From NCBI RefSeq assembly GCF_020906515.1, contig NC_085855.1, forward strand, positions 744,001-808,000: a DNA stretch of 64,000 bases. Direction: 5' to 3'. The notes below the pieces were generated by a model, which saw only the letters and a program-made list of their open reading frames with translations, did not search any database and was not told the origin of the DNA. The position numbers and the translations under genes were made by a program. Below are positions 11,041-22,394 of the stretch, piece by piece (the first letter of the stretch is position 1; each line of letters opens with the position of its first letter). The stretch comes from Vanrija pseudolonga (Eukaryota; Basidiomycota; Tremellomycetes; Trichosporonales; Trichosporonaceae).

Positions 11041-11813
11041 CTACGCCGCGGCAACAACACACGCAGCGACGAGCGCCGCCGCAGCAGCTGGCGCCGCGAG
11101 GTCCAACGCGCCCGCCGCGACCATATTGGCCGGGTCGGTCGCCTTGGCGGTGATCTCGAACGCCTGGCTCGTGGCGAGGACAGAGGTCTGCTCCCCAGCG
11201 CGGGTGAGGACGAGGACGAAGCTCTTGCCGACTGGCCTGGGAGGGGGTCAGTTGCGGGGCGAGTGGCGAGCGCGGCGCAGTACTCACAGTGGCGAGGCGC
11301 CGGCGTTCGCGCGCGCGGCAGTTGCGTTGACTGGTCGTCAGTGGCGTCTCTTGTGTAGGGGCCACTCACTTCCGGAGGCGACGAGCACGGGGTCCGGCGC
11401 CGACGAGGCCCAGTTCCACGGCTTGAGCCACAGGTCTGTTGGGACGCCGACTGCTGGCGCCCATGACGCCGAGTTTCCAGCGCTGTGCGCGACCCCTAGT
11501 CGAGTGGTCAGCATGGCTTTGTGGATCGCCTCGCCACTTGGGCTCGCTGCGCTCGCCCTCGTGCGCACTCACAAGTGTCCTTGGCCGACGGATACCCAAA
11601 CACGACAGGCTTCTGCCCCCCCACTGCCGGCGACGTGCCGTTGCCCGACTCGATGGCGACCTGGGCCGAGTAACTCGCCGTGGCGTTCGCGCCGGACGGG
11701 TTACCCCACACCGTGCCCCACTCGCGCGAGTGCGTCTCCTGCTGGTCTTGGCCGGCTACGGCGTGCGCGAGAGCCACGATCGCGAGCAGCGTTGTTGTCG
11801 TCGTTGTGCGCAT
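11041..11813 (-). CDS. secreted GPI-anchored Kre9/Knh1-like domain protein (array member 2)
   Basis: Exon 1 (11813-11573) begins 'MRTTTTTTLLAIVALAHAVA', a signal peptide, and ends in the first base of a Trp codon (phase 1). Three further exons follow. The middle carries 'SASWAPAVGVPTDLWLKP', closely parallel to member 1, and the last exon reads 'GKSFVLVLTRAG...LATSQAFEITAK' before an Ala-rich hydrophobic tail ('LDLAAPAAAAALVAACVVAA') fit for GPI attachment. It ends in TAG at 11041-11043 and is convergent with member 1, only about 105 bp away. Identity between members is low outside the TDLW motif, the split Trp and the last strand, so the duplication is old. Confidence 0.72.
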
Positions 11814-12296
11814 GCTGGGTGGAGAGTACAACGGCGCAAGGCTCTCCGAAGCCTGCTCTAGTGTTTGCGATGCGCTCGCTCTGCATCCTCTGGCTGCGCT
11901 GCTTGCTCCAGCTCCTCCTCCTGCATCCTCTAGCGCACACCCACATCACTACGGTTTCACCGGGACTGCTTGACGCGCCGTCGTCAAGGGCGCGGATCTC
12001 GCTGACGCAGGCAAAGCACAAGAGGCACCGCAAACCCCCTGCACGCTCCTTGATCCCCTCCCTCCTCCCTGCATGTTTAGCAGCATGTTCGTGCCGCAGC
12101 AGCAGGATGGGAAGCGAGTTTGGAACCAGGTTTGTGGTAGAGTGAGTTTCGTCGCCGGGCAGGGCGAGAGGAGCAGCGCACGATACGACACGAGAGAGAC
12201 AACAGGCCGACGTCAACAAGCGCAGGCAATCCCTGCCCGGCCAAAGCTAAACTCGCAGTTGGTGTGCCTTCATTATTTGTACGTGCTAGCTACAAG

Positions 12297-13028
12297 CTAC
12301 AAGACGTTGACAGCAGCCGCCGGCGTGGCCAGGGTCGCTCCAACTACTCCGAGCACTAGCCCACAGATAAGCGCCCCGCTATCATGTATGGACGTTCCCG
12401 CGTTCCTGCTGGACCGGGTAGGTTTGATGTCAAAGGTGTGGGAGCGGGCCAGGATGCCTGCGGGTGTGAGAGGTGTGACGCAGCATCGCCTCGAACACGG
12501 CCGACGCGACACACTCACGGTCCTTGTCCCCCGCGACAGTCAACACAAGCTGGTAGTTGTATCCGACGGGCAGGTCCCACCGGCCGCTCATCTGCGTCTC
12601 GGACGAGGCCACTGTTCGTTGTGTCTCAGCGTTTGCAGTCTCACACGTACTCACAGTTGGACTGCAGGAGCACACTGTTGCGCATCTGCGCCCCGCTCGG
12701 CTGGAAGATCCACAGGTCGGTCCGCACCTTGGCCGACGGGAACCATGTCGCGCGGTTCTCGTACGGCTTCGAGTTGTCGGCGTACCCTGTGCGTGTGAGT
12801 GGGCTGGGGGCGCTGCCTGCTAACACAGCACAGCTGCTAGCACAGCTCACTCCACTCACAGTCGATGAGGGCGTTGGGCACGGTGAAGCGTGTGTCGATG
12901 TCGCGGAACGTGAGGTTGTGGGGAGCGGCGGCGTCGTTGAGGCTGTCCCCGGCGTCGTTGGGGGCAACGGACGGCAGCGCCGCAGCGCAGCCGACAGCGA
13001 ACGCAGCGAGGAGGGTAGAGACGAGCAT
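12297..13028 (-). CDS. secreted GPI-anchored Kre9/Knh1-like domain protein (array member 3)
   Basis: Starting at the ATG 13028 gives 'MLVSTLLAAFAVGCAAALPS', a good signal peptide; an ATG 24 bp further upstream is in frame but weakens it. Exon 1 (13028-12860) ends with T of the split Trp, as in the other members. Later exons contain 'RATWFPSAKVRTDLWIFQ', 'LPVGYNYQLVLTVAGDKD' and 'RILARSHTFDIKP', matching the array pattern, and a hydrophobic C-terminus ('GALICGLVLGVVGATLATP') for GPI attachment. It is in the same orientation as member 2 and divergent from the wall protein at 13694. Confidence 0.72.
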
Positions 13029-13693
13029 GATCGGGGACCTTGCAGCGTGCATGCATGCTCACTGCAGGCTGCAAACTGACCTCTACTTATGCCACAGAGC
13101 GCCCATCACCACACCACATGCCACACGGCGCAAGCTGTGCTCGGTGCGTCTTGGCAGGCGCCGGCGCCATCACCACCCCTGAGGACGCTGTTGCCGGGGT
13201 GGGGCAGCTCGGCACCGACGCGGGCAACGGGCGGGCAAGGTAACGGGGCGGCGGTCGGCCCGACATGCATGCGGATTACTTACACACAGCGCCAAGGAAT
13301 GCAGTGCCGTGTGTGCGCGTCGGCGGCGTCGGCGAGCTCGTGATAAGGGCGGGGCGTGGGTGAGCGGGGGAGTGTGAGCGGCCCAGTCGAGTGGGAGATG
13401 CTCACACGTGAGTGAATGTGGCACCGTGGCACAAGTACATACACTTGCCGCCTTGCGTGCTTGAGAGGGGGCGCAGCACCGCGTCGATAGCGAGCTCCCA
13501 CGCCCGGCGTCGACTGGGGTTGAGCTGCCGAGTTCGCGAGCTCGAGGGGCAGCCTCGACGTTGTTATAAGGCGGCGCCGGGGCAGGCTACTACTCTCCAT
13601 CAGCTCACGCTCTCTCATCTCACTCTCACTACAAGCCTCTCTCTACAGCCCAACTCAGCTCAACAACCCCCACCAAACAACAACTAATACACG
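13029..13693. promoter_or_regulatory. divergent promoter of array member 3 and the repeat wall protein
   Basis: The 665-bp region separates two divergently transcribed surface-protein genes. Near the right-hand gene it has a TATAAG box and a long CT-rich stretch (about 13590-13660) typical of strongly expressed fungal genes. Confidence 0.45.
13565..13570 (+). promoter_or_regulatory. TATA box
   Basis: TATAAG lies 124-129 bp upstream of the ATG at 13694 and is followed by a CT-rich presumed transcription start area. Sequence and spacing fit a TATA-driven promoter. Confidence 0.5.
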
Positions 13694-15089
13694 ATGCTCC
13701 TCTCCAAGACGCTCGCTCTCTCGGCCCTCCTCCTCCCCCTCGCGCTCTCGTCGCCCCTCGTCTCTCGCCAGGACATTACCGCCGTCGGCGACTCAGGCAA
13801 CACCAACATCAACACCCCCGTGCCCGCGCCTGTCGACGGTGGTAACGCGCCTGTTGACACTGGCAACAACGGTGCCCCTGTCGACACCGGCATCGGCGCC
13901 ACTCCGGACACTACGGGCACCGGTGCCACTCCCGCCAACAACGGCAACAACGGCGCCAACACCCCCGCCGCCGGCCCCGACACCACTGACAACGGCGCCA
14001 ACACCGGTGCCACCCCCGGCAACACTGGCAACAACGGCACCCCCGCTCCGGCCCCGGCCCCCGCGGCTGACACCGGCAACGGCGGTGCCACCGGCACCAC
14101 GGGCGCGCAGAACGGCGGCGCGGCCGACTCGCCCGCCCCCAACCCCGCCCCCGCTCCCGCCGCTACCGGCGGCAACGACAACACGCACGGCGGCGCAACC
14201 AACAACGGCGCCCACACCGGCGGCAACGGCGGTACCAAGGGCTCGCACGGCACCAAGGGCAGCAACAACAACGGACACACCAAGGGCACTCAGGCGGCCG
14301 CCACGCACAACTCGCCCGCCGAGGCCGCGACCCACAACTCGCCCGCCGCTGAGGCCACTCACAACACGCCCGCGGACAAGCCCGCCCCCGCGCCGGCTAC
14401 CCACAACCCCGTGCCCGAGACTTACGCCCCCGCGCCCGCCACGCACGCGGCCCCCGCCGAGACGCAGCCCGCACCCGAGCCCAAGCCTGCCCCCCAGCCT
14501 ACGCGCGCGGCCGACACTCCCGTCCCCGCCCCGCACACCAAGGCGTACGCTACCCCCGCCGAGGCGGTGGCCACCCAGCCCGCGACCGCCGCTCAGACCG
14601 AGGCCGCGACCGCCGCGCACACCGCTGCACACACTGCGCCCGCTGACCTCACTGTCGCCGAGGTCTCGGGCACTGCTGCTGCCTCTGAGGCTGCCTCCGG
14701 CTCTGCTAGTGAGTTGACTTGACGCAGCCCCCACTGACCACACCCCAGGCGACATTGGCGCCCGCACGACCCTCACCTCCAAGGTCCCCCACTCCAAGGT
14801 TTCCGCGCTCGCGTCGGCGTCGGCCGCGTCGTACTCGGCCCTCTCGGCGCTCCCCCTCTCGTCGTTCTCGGACATCCCACCGACCCTCACGCCCGTCAAC
14901 TTCTCGACCTCGGCCCTCGCGACCTCGTTCTCGACCTCGTCGGCCACCCCCACCGTCGCGACCGCCACTGCCAACGCGCTCGTCACGACCCCCGCGACCT
15001 CGAACATCCCCCACGCGGCCTCGGGCGCCCAGCGCACGGCGGCCAGCGTCGGCGCCGTCCTCGCGCTTGCGGTCCTTGCGCTTCTCTAG
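13694..15089 (+). CDS. low-complexity GPI-anchored cell-wall protein
   Basis: Two exons give about 450 residues; the intron at about 14709-14748 is canonical. The signal peptide is 'MLLSKTLALSALLLPLALSS' followed by a possible Kex2 site ('SRQD'). The body is built of Asn/Thr/Gly/Ala/Pro repeats ('NNGAPVDTG', 'GNTGNNGTP') and then imperfect 'THNSPAEA'-type units, all heavily O-glycosylatable. Exon 2 is Ser/Thr/Ala-rich and ends in a hydrophobic GPI signal ('TAASVGAVLALAVLALL'). It has the architecture of a wall mannoprotein or spacer adhesin; no binding domain is seen. It belongs with the neighbouring surface genes. Codon choice is extremely C-rich, which fits high expression. Confidence 0.78.
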
Positions 15090-15693
15090 GTGTGGTATGC
15101 GTTCGGTGACGGCGGCCGCGGCGAGACGAACATTCCAGGACAATACATAGCCCCCTAATATAAGCTCACTCACTCAAAAGGACACTGTGTAGCTTGTGTG
15201 TGTAGATGCACTCTGTGCCATGTGCTGCGGATGCCCGCTTGCTTGCCCGATCCACCCAGGCCACCCACGCCGCGGCCACGGACCGCTGTTGGCTGCTGTC
15301 GCGATTCGCGCGACGCGCGCGCAAATTTCATTAACAGAAGGCCCGAGAACGCTTGGCCGCGTCCGTGTGGCTGAAACGTGCGGCGGCGGCGGCGAGTGTG
15401 GCGGCGCGAGCGCAGCAGCACCCAGTGCCAGTTTCACCTCGTCCACTCCCTCCGCCACCCCTGCGCTCGCATCCGATCCTCCGAGAGGAGAACAATGGCC
15501 AGCAGACCGAGCGCTCTCCCTAACACCCAAAACCAAGGATACCCACGCCGCTCGGACTTGCATGGCGCCACGGCCACCAGCTGCCAGTCTTCCGATACCA
15601 CACACGCGCCCTCGACGAGTTCCCTCGACTTGCGCGCGTGTGTATAATACTCCATCTTCTCCCATCTACTCACCCCATACACTCGTTACCACC
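15090..15693. other. 604-bp spacer between two wall-protein genes
   Basis: It holds the 3' end of the repeat wall protein and the promoter of the next gene. No further gene is apparent. Confidence 0.45.
15643..15648 (+). promoter_or_regulatory. TATA box
   Basis: TATAAT lies about 46 bp upstream of the ATG at 15694, followed by a short C/T-rich leader. Confidence 0.45.
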
Positions 15694-16445
15694 ATGCTCA
15701 TCACCAAGCAAGCCAGCACTCTTGCTCTCACTCTCCTTTTCATCCCGCTCGCGAGCGCCGGCGCCACCCCGCGCCAGTTCTGGTCCGACAACGCCGACGA
15801 CAGCGGCGTCGGCGCCGACGTCGGCCTCCTCGACTCGGCCGCGGCGGCTGACAAGACCGTCACTGTCACTGTCACGCTCGGCGCGACGGGCTCGGACGCG
15901 CCGGCCTCCCAGACGGCCGGGTCCGACTCGGCTGTCGCGACGGCGTCGGGCACCAAGACCAAGACCAAGGGCTCTGCCGCCCCGACCGAGCCCGCGACCG
16001 ACGTCCAGACTGACTCTGGCACCGCTGCCCCCGCCACCGACGGCTCGGGTTCCGCCTCGGCCACGGCTACTGATGTTGCGACGACCGATGGTGCGTGAGC
16101 GCGCCTGGGGCTAGCTGACCTGGCACAGCTCCCGTGACCGAGTCGTCAGCCGCCCCCTCGTCTGGTGTTCCCTCTGCCGAGCCCTCGGTCGCCCCCGTCG
16201 CCTCGACCGCTTCTTCGTCGCCATACTCGATCCCCGTCGTCTCTGCCGCGACCATTCTCTCGCAGCCCCAGATCGTCGTCACCTCGACTCAGACGTTCCC
16301 CTCCTCGGTCAAACCGTCGGTTTCGGCGTCTGCCTCGGCGTCTGCCTCGCCTTCGGCCTCCAAGAAGGCCGGTGCGCTCGCTGTCGCCCAGCCCGCTTCG
16401 GCCCTCGCCTTCGCCGGTGTCGCTATCGGCGCTCTCCTCCTCTAA
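15694..16445 (+). CDS. Ser/Thr/Ala-rich GPI-anchored surface protein
   Basis: Two exons joined at a roughly 40-nt intron near 16090-16128 give about 235 residues. The signal peptide is 'LALTLLFIPLASAGATPRQF', with a Pro-Arg that may be a processing site. The mature part is Ser/Thr/Ala/Asp-rich, including 'KTVTVTVTLGATGS', and is probably heavily O-glycosylated. A short Ser/Ala repeat ('SVSASASASASPSASKKAG') precedes a C-terminal hydrophobic segment ('ALAFAGVAIGALLL') for GPI attachment. No enzymatic domain is visible. It looks like a structural or sensor-like surface protein and lies in the same orientation as the preceding wall protein. Confidence 0.75.
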
Positions 16446-16591
16446 CCCCTACTTCTGCTTCCTCCTGCTTAATTTATGCCCTGGACAGTGTACCCAGCCT
16501 TTCTTCTTACTCTTTCGGTCACTCGCCACGAGTTGTAGCGTCAATGCAATGAATGGCATGAAGTGTCCAGTGTCCGGTGAGTACAGATGTG

Positions 16592-17560
16592 TTAAGCTGT
16601 GCGGAAGAGTACAACAAGCAATAGTCCGAGGATAAGAGTCAGTGGGGGGACGGTATGCGCCGCGCTTGAGTACAGCGACGAGCCGATGCCCGGTGGTGTG
16701 ATGATGTGCGAGCCCTTGGGCTTGATTTCGAAAGGCTTGGACGTGGCCGAGAAGTCTGGGGTCAGCTATGTCCCGAGCACTGGACGCCCACCTTGCGACG
16801 AGAGCCCCGTGCCGTTTACAGTGATGGTGTACCCCGTGCCAGGTTTGAGCCGCGGGCCGAGGTCGATCTCGGCCTCGTAGTAGAACGGTAGGGCGAGGAC
16901 GGTTATTGGGCCGGGGTTGATCCGCAGCGTGGCGTTGAGCAGCGAAGTGTCGGGGTTGTCGAGGATGAAGTCGACAAGTGGCGGTGTGGCGCCGCTCACT
17001 ACGGCCGACGAAGCGTTGATCCCCACCACTAGCTTCTCGGCGTTGATCACCCCTGCGTGTGTCAGTCACAGTCAGGTGGTGGTGGGTGGCGCGGCGCGTC
17101 GGGATAGGCACCAGGCCGTGTGGCGCGAGTTCCATCAACCCTAGCGCGCCGCCGAGGTACAGGGGAACCAAGGTTTGCGTGGCGTCCACTGTTACTCACA
17201 CCAGTCGTCTGCCCCGGGCCATATGACTGCTGGGTCTTTGAGCGGCCCCGCAGATCCTGCTGCGGGCGCACCGGATGTGCGCGAGGGAACAGCGGTGGTT
17301 ACGAGCTCTGGCGCCTGTGTGCTGTTCGCGGCGGAAGCGGTGGTCGGCTGTGCCTTGGCCCAAGCACTGGAGGCGTCTGTCGATGTCTCTGACGCAGACG
17401 CTGTTGGAGTCGATGCCGATGAGGTCGAAGACGATGCCTTGGTCTTGCCCCGCGACGAGCTCGATGAGCTGCTGATGCTGTCGTCCCCGCTGCCTGGGGA
17501 GGCCACCAGTGGCGAAGCGGCGGCAAGGGGAAGGGCGAGGAGGAAGAGGGAGGCCCTCAT
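16592..17560 (-). CDS. secreted GPI-anchored Kre9/Knh1-like domain protein (array member 4)
   Basis: Three exons (17560-17200, 17052-16792, 16755-16592) give 261 residues. The signal peptide is 'MRASLFLLALPLAAASPLVA'. It is followed by a Ser-run linker absent from members 1-3, then the core domain beginning at the split Trp ('ADDWW', T|GG, phase 1) and ending 'GTGYTITVNG...ATSKPFEIKPKG'. The C-terminus ('PPLTLILGLLLVVLFRTA') is a GPI signal or membrane segment. Intron 1 is 147 nt, about three times the local norm, and remains open in one frame for most of its length. It is the most divergent array member and the only one with a Ser-rich stalk. Confidence 0.72.
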
Positions 17561-19068
17561 CGCCGATGGAGGTGGTCTTGGCGGCGGTTTGGGCAAGGGA
17601 GTAGGCGGAGAGTGGAGGAGGGTGTAAGAGGTCGGAGAGGGAGGGCGAGAGCGCCAGAGGAGGCCGAGCGAGCGCCTTTGAGTCGTGTCAGATGCAGCAG
17701 AAGATGTGAAGTGTGTGAAGAGTAACAACAGTCGCATCTCGTCGTCCTCATCAACAGCACACACAAAACTTGACGACGGCCGATCATACATAACCCTTGC
17801 TTGCCCCGTCGTTGTCGCCGAGCACAGCTCTCTGCGGAGACGGTGACGACGACGACGACGCCGACCTCGCGTTCCAGGTCCGGACGGTAAAGTTCAGCCT
17901 CTGCCCGACGACGAGGTGGTAACCGTGTTGTTGCGCGCGTCAGGGAGGGGAGGGGTCTCACCCCTGTGTATGAAACGGCCGGGGGTGGGGGTGTGGCCAG
18001 GGGGTGGGTGTCGGTCTGCAGCGGGCAGGCAGCATGCACGCGCGGGGTGCTTCCTCTGCGCTGTGTTCGGCTGAGCGAGCTGTTTGCATTGCGCACGCTG
18101 GTCGGCATCTACCTGGCCTCGACGGGCGGTGAAACGCCTCGATGGCAGCAAAGGCTAAGCCACGCGGGCCAAGCTCGCCGGACCAAATGTATCCGCCCCG
18201 ACATTGCATCACAACGCACGCTTGCTCGCACGAGCGGCATGCAGGCTCTGCGCTGGGTCGTCAGCAGCAGCAGCCAGGGCACGCTGTATGCATGTAAGTA
18301 CAAGAGTACGACCGGGTGTCCTTGGACTGCACTCTGCACCTTGGCGGGCGGGGGCGAGGGCCGCTCCTCGCTCCTCGAGCGCGGCGCGGAGGTCGGGAGC
18401 TGGCTCGGCTGGGCCAGTCGTATCTCAACCCACAACATGTGTAGGCGGTATCCGCTCCGCTCGGCACCCCGTCAGCCGTCGGCAGCTGGGCTCGAGGACG
18501 AGGAAGCACGAGGAGCCACCACAGCAGCGTGCAACGCTGCTCGGTCGTCTGCAACCACTGCGTCCACTAAGCACCGTCCACTCTGGCGCCAAGCGTTGCT
18601 TGTGCACCCAACATTATCATTTTCACATGCACGACGAGGGTAGTTGATGATAGGACGAAGATGACAAGTGGCTGCCTGCCTGCGGGCTGCCTGCCTGCCG
18701 GGGTCCCGGTCCGGACCTGGGCTCGGAGCTGGGGGCAGTGGGATTTCGGATCTCGACTCGACTTGTCGCCTTGGTGCTCTACGCCATTCGTCTCAGCAGT
18801 CAGCCGCCTCGACGCCTCCCGCGGCGAACGCAATCGCCATTCGACGCTGCTGCCCTTGTGTCCGTCCCCATTCGGCAGGCAAGCCAGGCAGGCGGGCCCC
18901 TCGCTCCGCACGGTACTTACGGACCCCCGAAGCTGGCAGCCGCGACCACTTCCGAAGGCGCAAATCTTGGGAAACACCATCGCTCCGTGCCTCCTAAAAG
19001 ATAGCGGAGCTGTGCTCCGGAAGTCTCTTGTTGTCGATAACACTCGCCGCTCGCTACACGCCGCGACA
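17561..19068. other. 1.5-kb divergent intergenic region
   Basis: It lies between array member 4 and the MFS transporter. Only short frames without family signatures were seen. Tandem TGCC/GCCTGCC units occur at about 18668-18700. It should contain promoters for both flanking genes. Confidence 0.45.
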
Positions 19069-20783
19069 ATGAGCACCACCAACGCAGCCGACCTGCCCCC
19101 GTCCCACCCGGACCGGCGCGCAGTCGAGCGCCGCCTCCTCTGGAAGGTCGACCTCATCCTCATGCCCATCTTGACCATCACCCTCGGGCTGCAGTACTAT
19201 GACAAGGCGGCGCTCGGCAGCGCCGCGGCGTTTGGCATCCTCAAGGACTTGGTAAGTAGGATTGTGAGGCATGGCGGGGCTATTGGCGGGGCTATCAGTG
19301 CTGCACCGGCAGCCTGCCTGCTATGCTGATCGCTTGCTGGGTACCCCACTCACACCCCCAGGGCCTGTCGACCACGCACAACGGCGTCACGTCAACCGCT
19401 CGCTATGCGACCGCCTCGGCAGCGTTCTACTACGGCTACATCGTTGCAGTGCTGCCCGTCGCCCTCGTCCTGACTCGGCTCAACCTGCGGTACGCTGCTG
19501 CTGCGGCAGTGGTCACTTGGGGTCTTGTCGCTATTCTGACGGTTGTGTGCCATAACCGTGAGTAGAGCGACGTCACCTCTCACACCTGCTGACCCTCCGC
19601 AGACCAAGGCCTTATCGTCCAACGGGTCGCCCTTGGCCTCTCCGAGTCGGTCGTCGCGCCCCTCTTCGTGGCCATCACGGCACTGTGGTACAAGCCGCAG
19701 GAGCAGGCAGTGCGCTTCGGCATCTGGTACTCTGCCACTGGCATCTTCTCCATGTTCAGCGGCGCGATCAACTACGGCCTTGGGTCCAACGGCAACGCGC
19801 ACGCATGGAAGTACATCTACTACTTTTGCGGGAGCGTGACCATTGCCTGGGGCCTTGTGATCCTCGCTGTTCTGCCCGCGTCGCCGCTCCAGCCCGGCTA
19901 CTTCTTCAACTCGGCCGACCGCGACCTCCTCGTCCGCCGCTTCGAGGAGAACCCCTACGCTCGCGACAGGCAGACCTTCAAGCGCGACCAGTTTATCGAG
20001 GCCATTATCGACATCAAGACCTGGATCTACCTCTTCATCGCGGCCATGTGCTACATGTGCAACGGCGCAGTCACGGCATTCGGCACCTTGATCATCAAGA
20101 GTATCGGATACACGGGCCTCCAGTCGGTCGCCCTCACCATCCCTGGCGGGTTTGTCACCGTCTTCACCATCTTCTTCTTCAGCTACTTTGCCGACAAGTA
20201 CAAGAACATCCGGACATATCTGCTGCCTCTGTCGTGTATCCCAGTGGTCGTCGGCGCCATTGTCATGTGAGTGGGAGTGAAGTGGGCGTGCGCTGACACC
20301 TTCAGCTGGACCGCCCCCTGGCACCCTGCCATCGGCCCTCTGATGGGCTACTACCTCGTCGCATCGTTTGGCGCGCCCTACGTCCTCCTCCTCGCCATCG
20401 CCTCGGCCAACACGGCCGGCTCGACCAAGAAGGCCGTGACCTCTGGTGCCATTTTCGTCGGCTACAACGTGGGCAACATTGCCGCATCGTACACTGTCAA
20501 GACGCCCGAGGCCAAGATCAAGTACCGCTCGACTTGGATCACGGTGATTGTCAGCATGGCTGCGGCGTCGATCGCTTCGCTTGTGCTCCGGTGGTTGCTT
20601 GTCCAGGAGAACAAGCGCCGCAACGCCCTGGTCAATGAGGCGCCCCAGGCCGTCGGGGCCGGTGAGAAGGCCGACGCCACATGCCCAGACACTGCGAGCG
20701 ACGACGCGCAGATCATCAAGGCGCTTGACGAGTACACCGACGTCACGGACAAGCACCTGCCCAACTTCCGGTACACTCTCTAG
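19069..20783 (+). CDS. MFS transporter, anion:cation symporter (Dal5/allantoate permease-like) family
   Basis: Four exons code for about 515 residues; introns lie at 19252-19361, about 19559-19602 and about 20267-20304. The N-terminal motif 'MPILTITLGLQYYDKAALGS' is the typical first helix of the ACS family ('P.l.l.y...ylDr.nig' pattern), followed by about 12 transmembrane segments. The central loop 'ENPYARDRQTFKRDQFIEAI' and 'TWIYLFIAAMCYMCNGAV' at the start of the second half also fit the family. Members import small organic anions such as allantoate, nicotinate or other vitamins; the substrate here cannot be told from sequence. Location should be the plasma membrane. Confidence 0.85.
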
Positions 20784-21070
20784 GCCGCTCCGCCCCATAA
20801 AAAGTGCAGCAGTCGCAGCACGCACACACTAATACTACTTCTTTTGGGATGCATTGCTCTTTCTTGTTTGTTGTTCTTGATGATCTGGAATACCATCACG
20901 CCATGAGTGGCTGAGGTGATTTGCAGGGAGAGGAGTGTCACCGCAAGGCTTGGCGCGCGGAAATGACGCACCGAAAAGCCCAGGAACCGAGCGAGCCGAC
21001 TGCGCGCCTGCAAAGTCAAACTCGGCGACAGCTCCAACGCGACGACTTGTGCATCACACTCTCCACCAAT

Positions 21071-22152
21071 ATGGCAGCATCAAACGGCACAGTGACCTAC
21101 GGCACTATGGCGTCGACCGAGCAGCTCAGCCCCAGCGGCGATGCCCGCGGCAGCGAGGACCAGCTCCCGCGCCATGTCGCGGGCGCGCCGCGGCCGACCC
21201 TCCCCCGCGCCGTCGCCGTCCGTCTCGCTGGCGAGGTGGACACCAAGGCGTGCGACTGGATCTCAGTGTTCGCGTGCTTCTTGACAGGCTGGACGAGCGC
21301 AATCAGCTTCACGGTGGGTACATGGCAGTGGCGACTTAGCTGACGGAAGGCATGCTTCGTGTGGTAAGTGCTGTCTGCTGCGGGCGAGCAGCGACGGAGG
21401 CCGGCGTGCTGCTGCGCCGCTACTTTGAGCCAAGGATAGCCCCTCCGTCGTCATCACCCCACCTACGCCGCAGCTGACCCCCCAGGCCGGGCTTCCAGAC
21501 GGGCAACGTCGCGCAGCTCGCCATCGCGATCGCGCGCACGTTCGATCCGCCGCAGACGCGCACCTTCAAGTTCATGAAGGGCGACCAGCAGGCGCTGACC
21601 GCGCTCGTGTCCTTCTGGCTGGGCACGAGCCTGGGGCGTATCGGCGCGCGCGTCGGCCCGAAGCGCCGCTCGTGGCTCGTCGCGACGGCGCTCATCCAGA
21701 TCGCGTTCGCGGTCGTTGCGGCGGTGCTCGCGCATTACTCTGGCGAGGGCGCGTACGCCATGTGAGTGGGCGTGCTAGGTCGCATGCTGACATGCAGCGG
21801 CCGCGACCACCCGTCCTGGTCCACGCCAAAGGGCATGGCGGCCCTCGGCTTCCTCTCGGCCAGCCTCGGCCTCCAGGGCATCGTCGGCAAGCGTATCGCC
21901 TCGCCGATGAACACGACCGTCGTGCTCACGACCACCTGGGTCGAGATCTTCAACGACCCGAGTCTGTTTTACATCGGCTACGCGCCGAGCCGGGACAAGC
22001 GCATCGCGGGCGTGCTCGCTGTCCTCGTCGGCGCGTTCACCGCGCGTGCCCTCCTCGGTGTGGCTGGCTCGGGCGGCGCCATTGGCGTGCTGTGCGGGTT
22101 TAGACTGATCCTGGCTGCGTGGTGGGCTGCGATTCCCGGCCCCAAGGCGTAG
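21071..22152 (+). CDS. DUF1275 family membrane protein
   Basis: Exon 1 begins 'MAASNGTVTYGTMAS' and runs into 'CFLTGWTSAISFT'. After a very small exon ('ACFVW') and a second intron comes 'PGFQTGNVAQLAIAIARTF', the DUF1275 hallmark (first helix, then 'F.TGN'). Later parts contain 'PKGMAALGFLSASLGLQGIV' and 'PMNTTVVLTTTWVEIFND', also characteristic. About six membrane helices are expected and the length is about 300 residues. The family is found in bacteria and fungi and has no established biochemical function. It follows the MFS gene in the same direction, though fungal neighbours need not be co-regulated. Confidence 0.85.
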
Positions 22153-22394
22153 GTAGGATCGATGTAGATAGATTCTTGAGTGGCAGTTTGGTGTGGACTA
22201 ACTTGCGCTCTGTGCTCCTGACGCCACAATTTGCGCTCGCCCCCCGCCACATGCTCGTCCTACACAATAACATAATCAGTGTCCGTCGCAACAGACACGG
22301 TCCCAGAAGGTTTTACTACTGAATCTAGAAGATCATCTACGTTGACCCATCAGCGTGGCGAGGCACGCAAGAACTATAGAACCCTGGTTCCTGT

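Noticed and set aside
13793-15037. Minus-strand open frame opposite the repeat wall protein
   Set aside because: Its Gly/Val/Arg-rich repeats are just the complement of the wall-protein repeats.
17557-18108. Minus-strand open frame upstream of array member 4
   Set aside because: Runs into the signal-peptide region out of frame, rich in Arg/Pro/Ser, no motif; taken as promoter sequence.
19392-20825. Minus-strand open frame of 477 codons opposite the MFS transporter
   Set aside because: No hydrophobic or family pattern; the plus strand gives a complete transporter.
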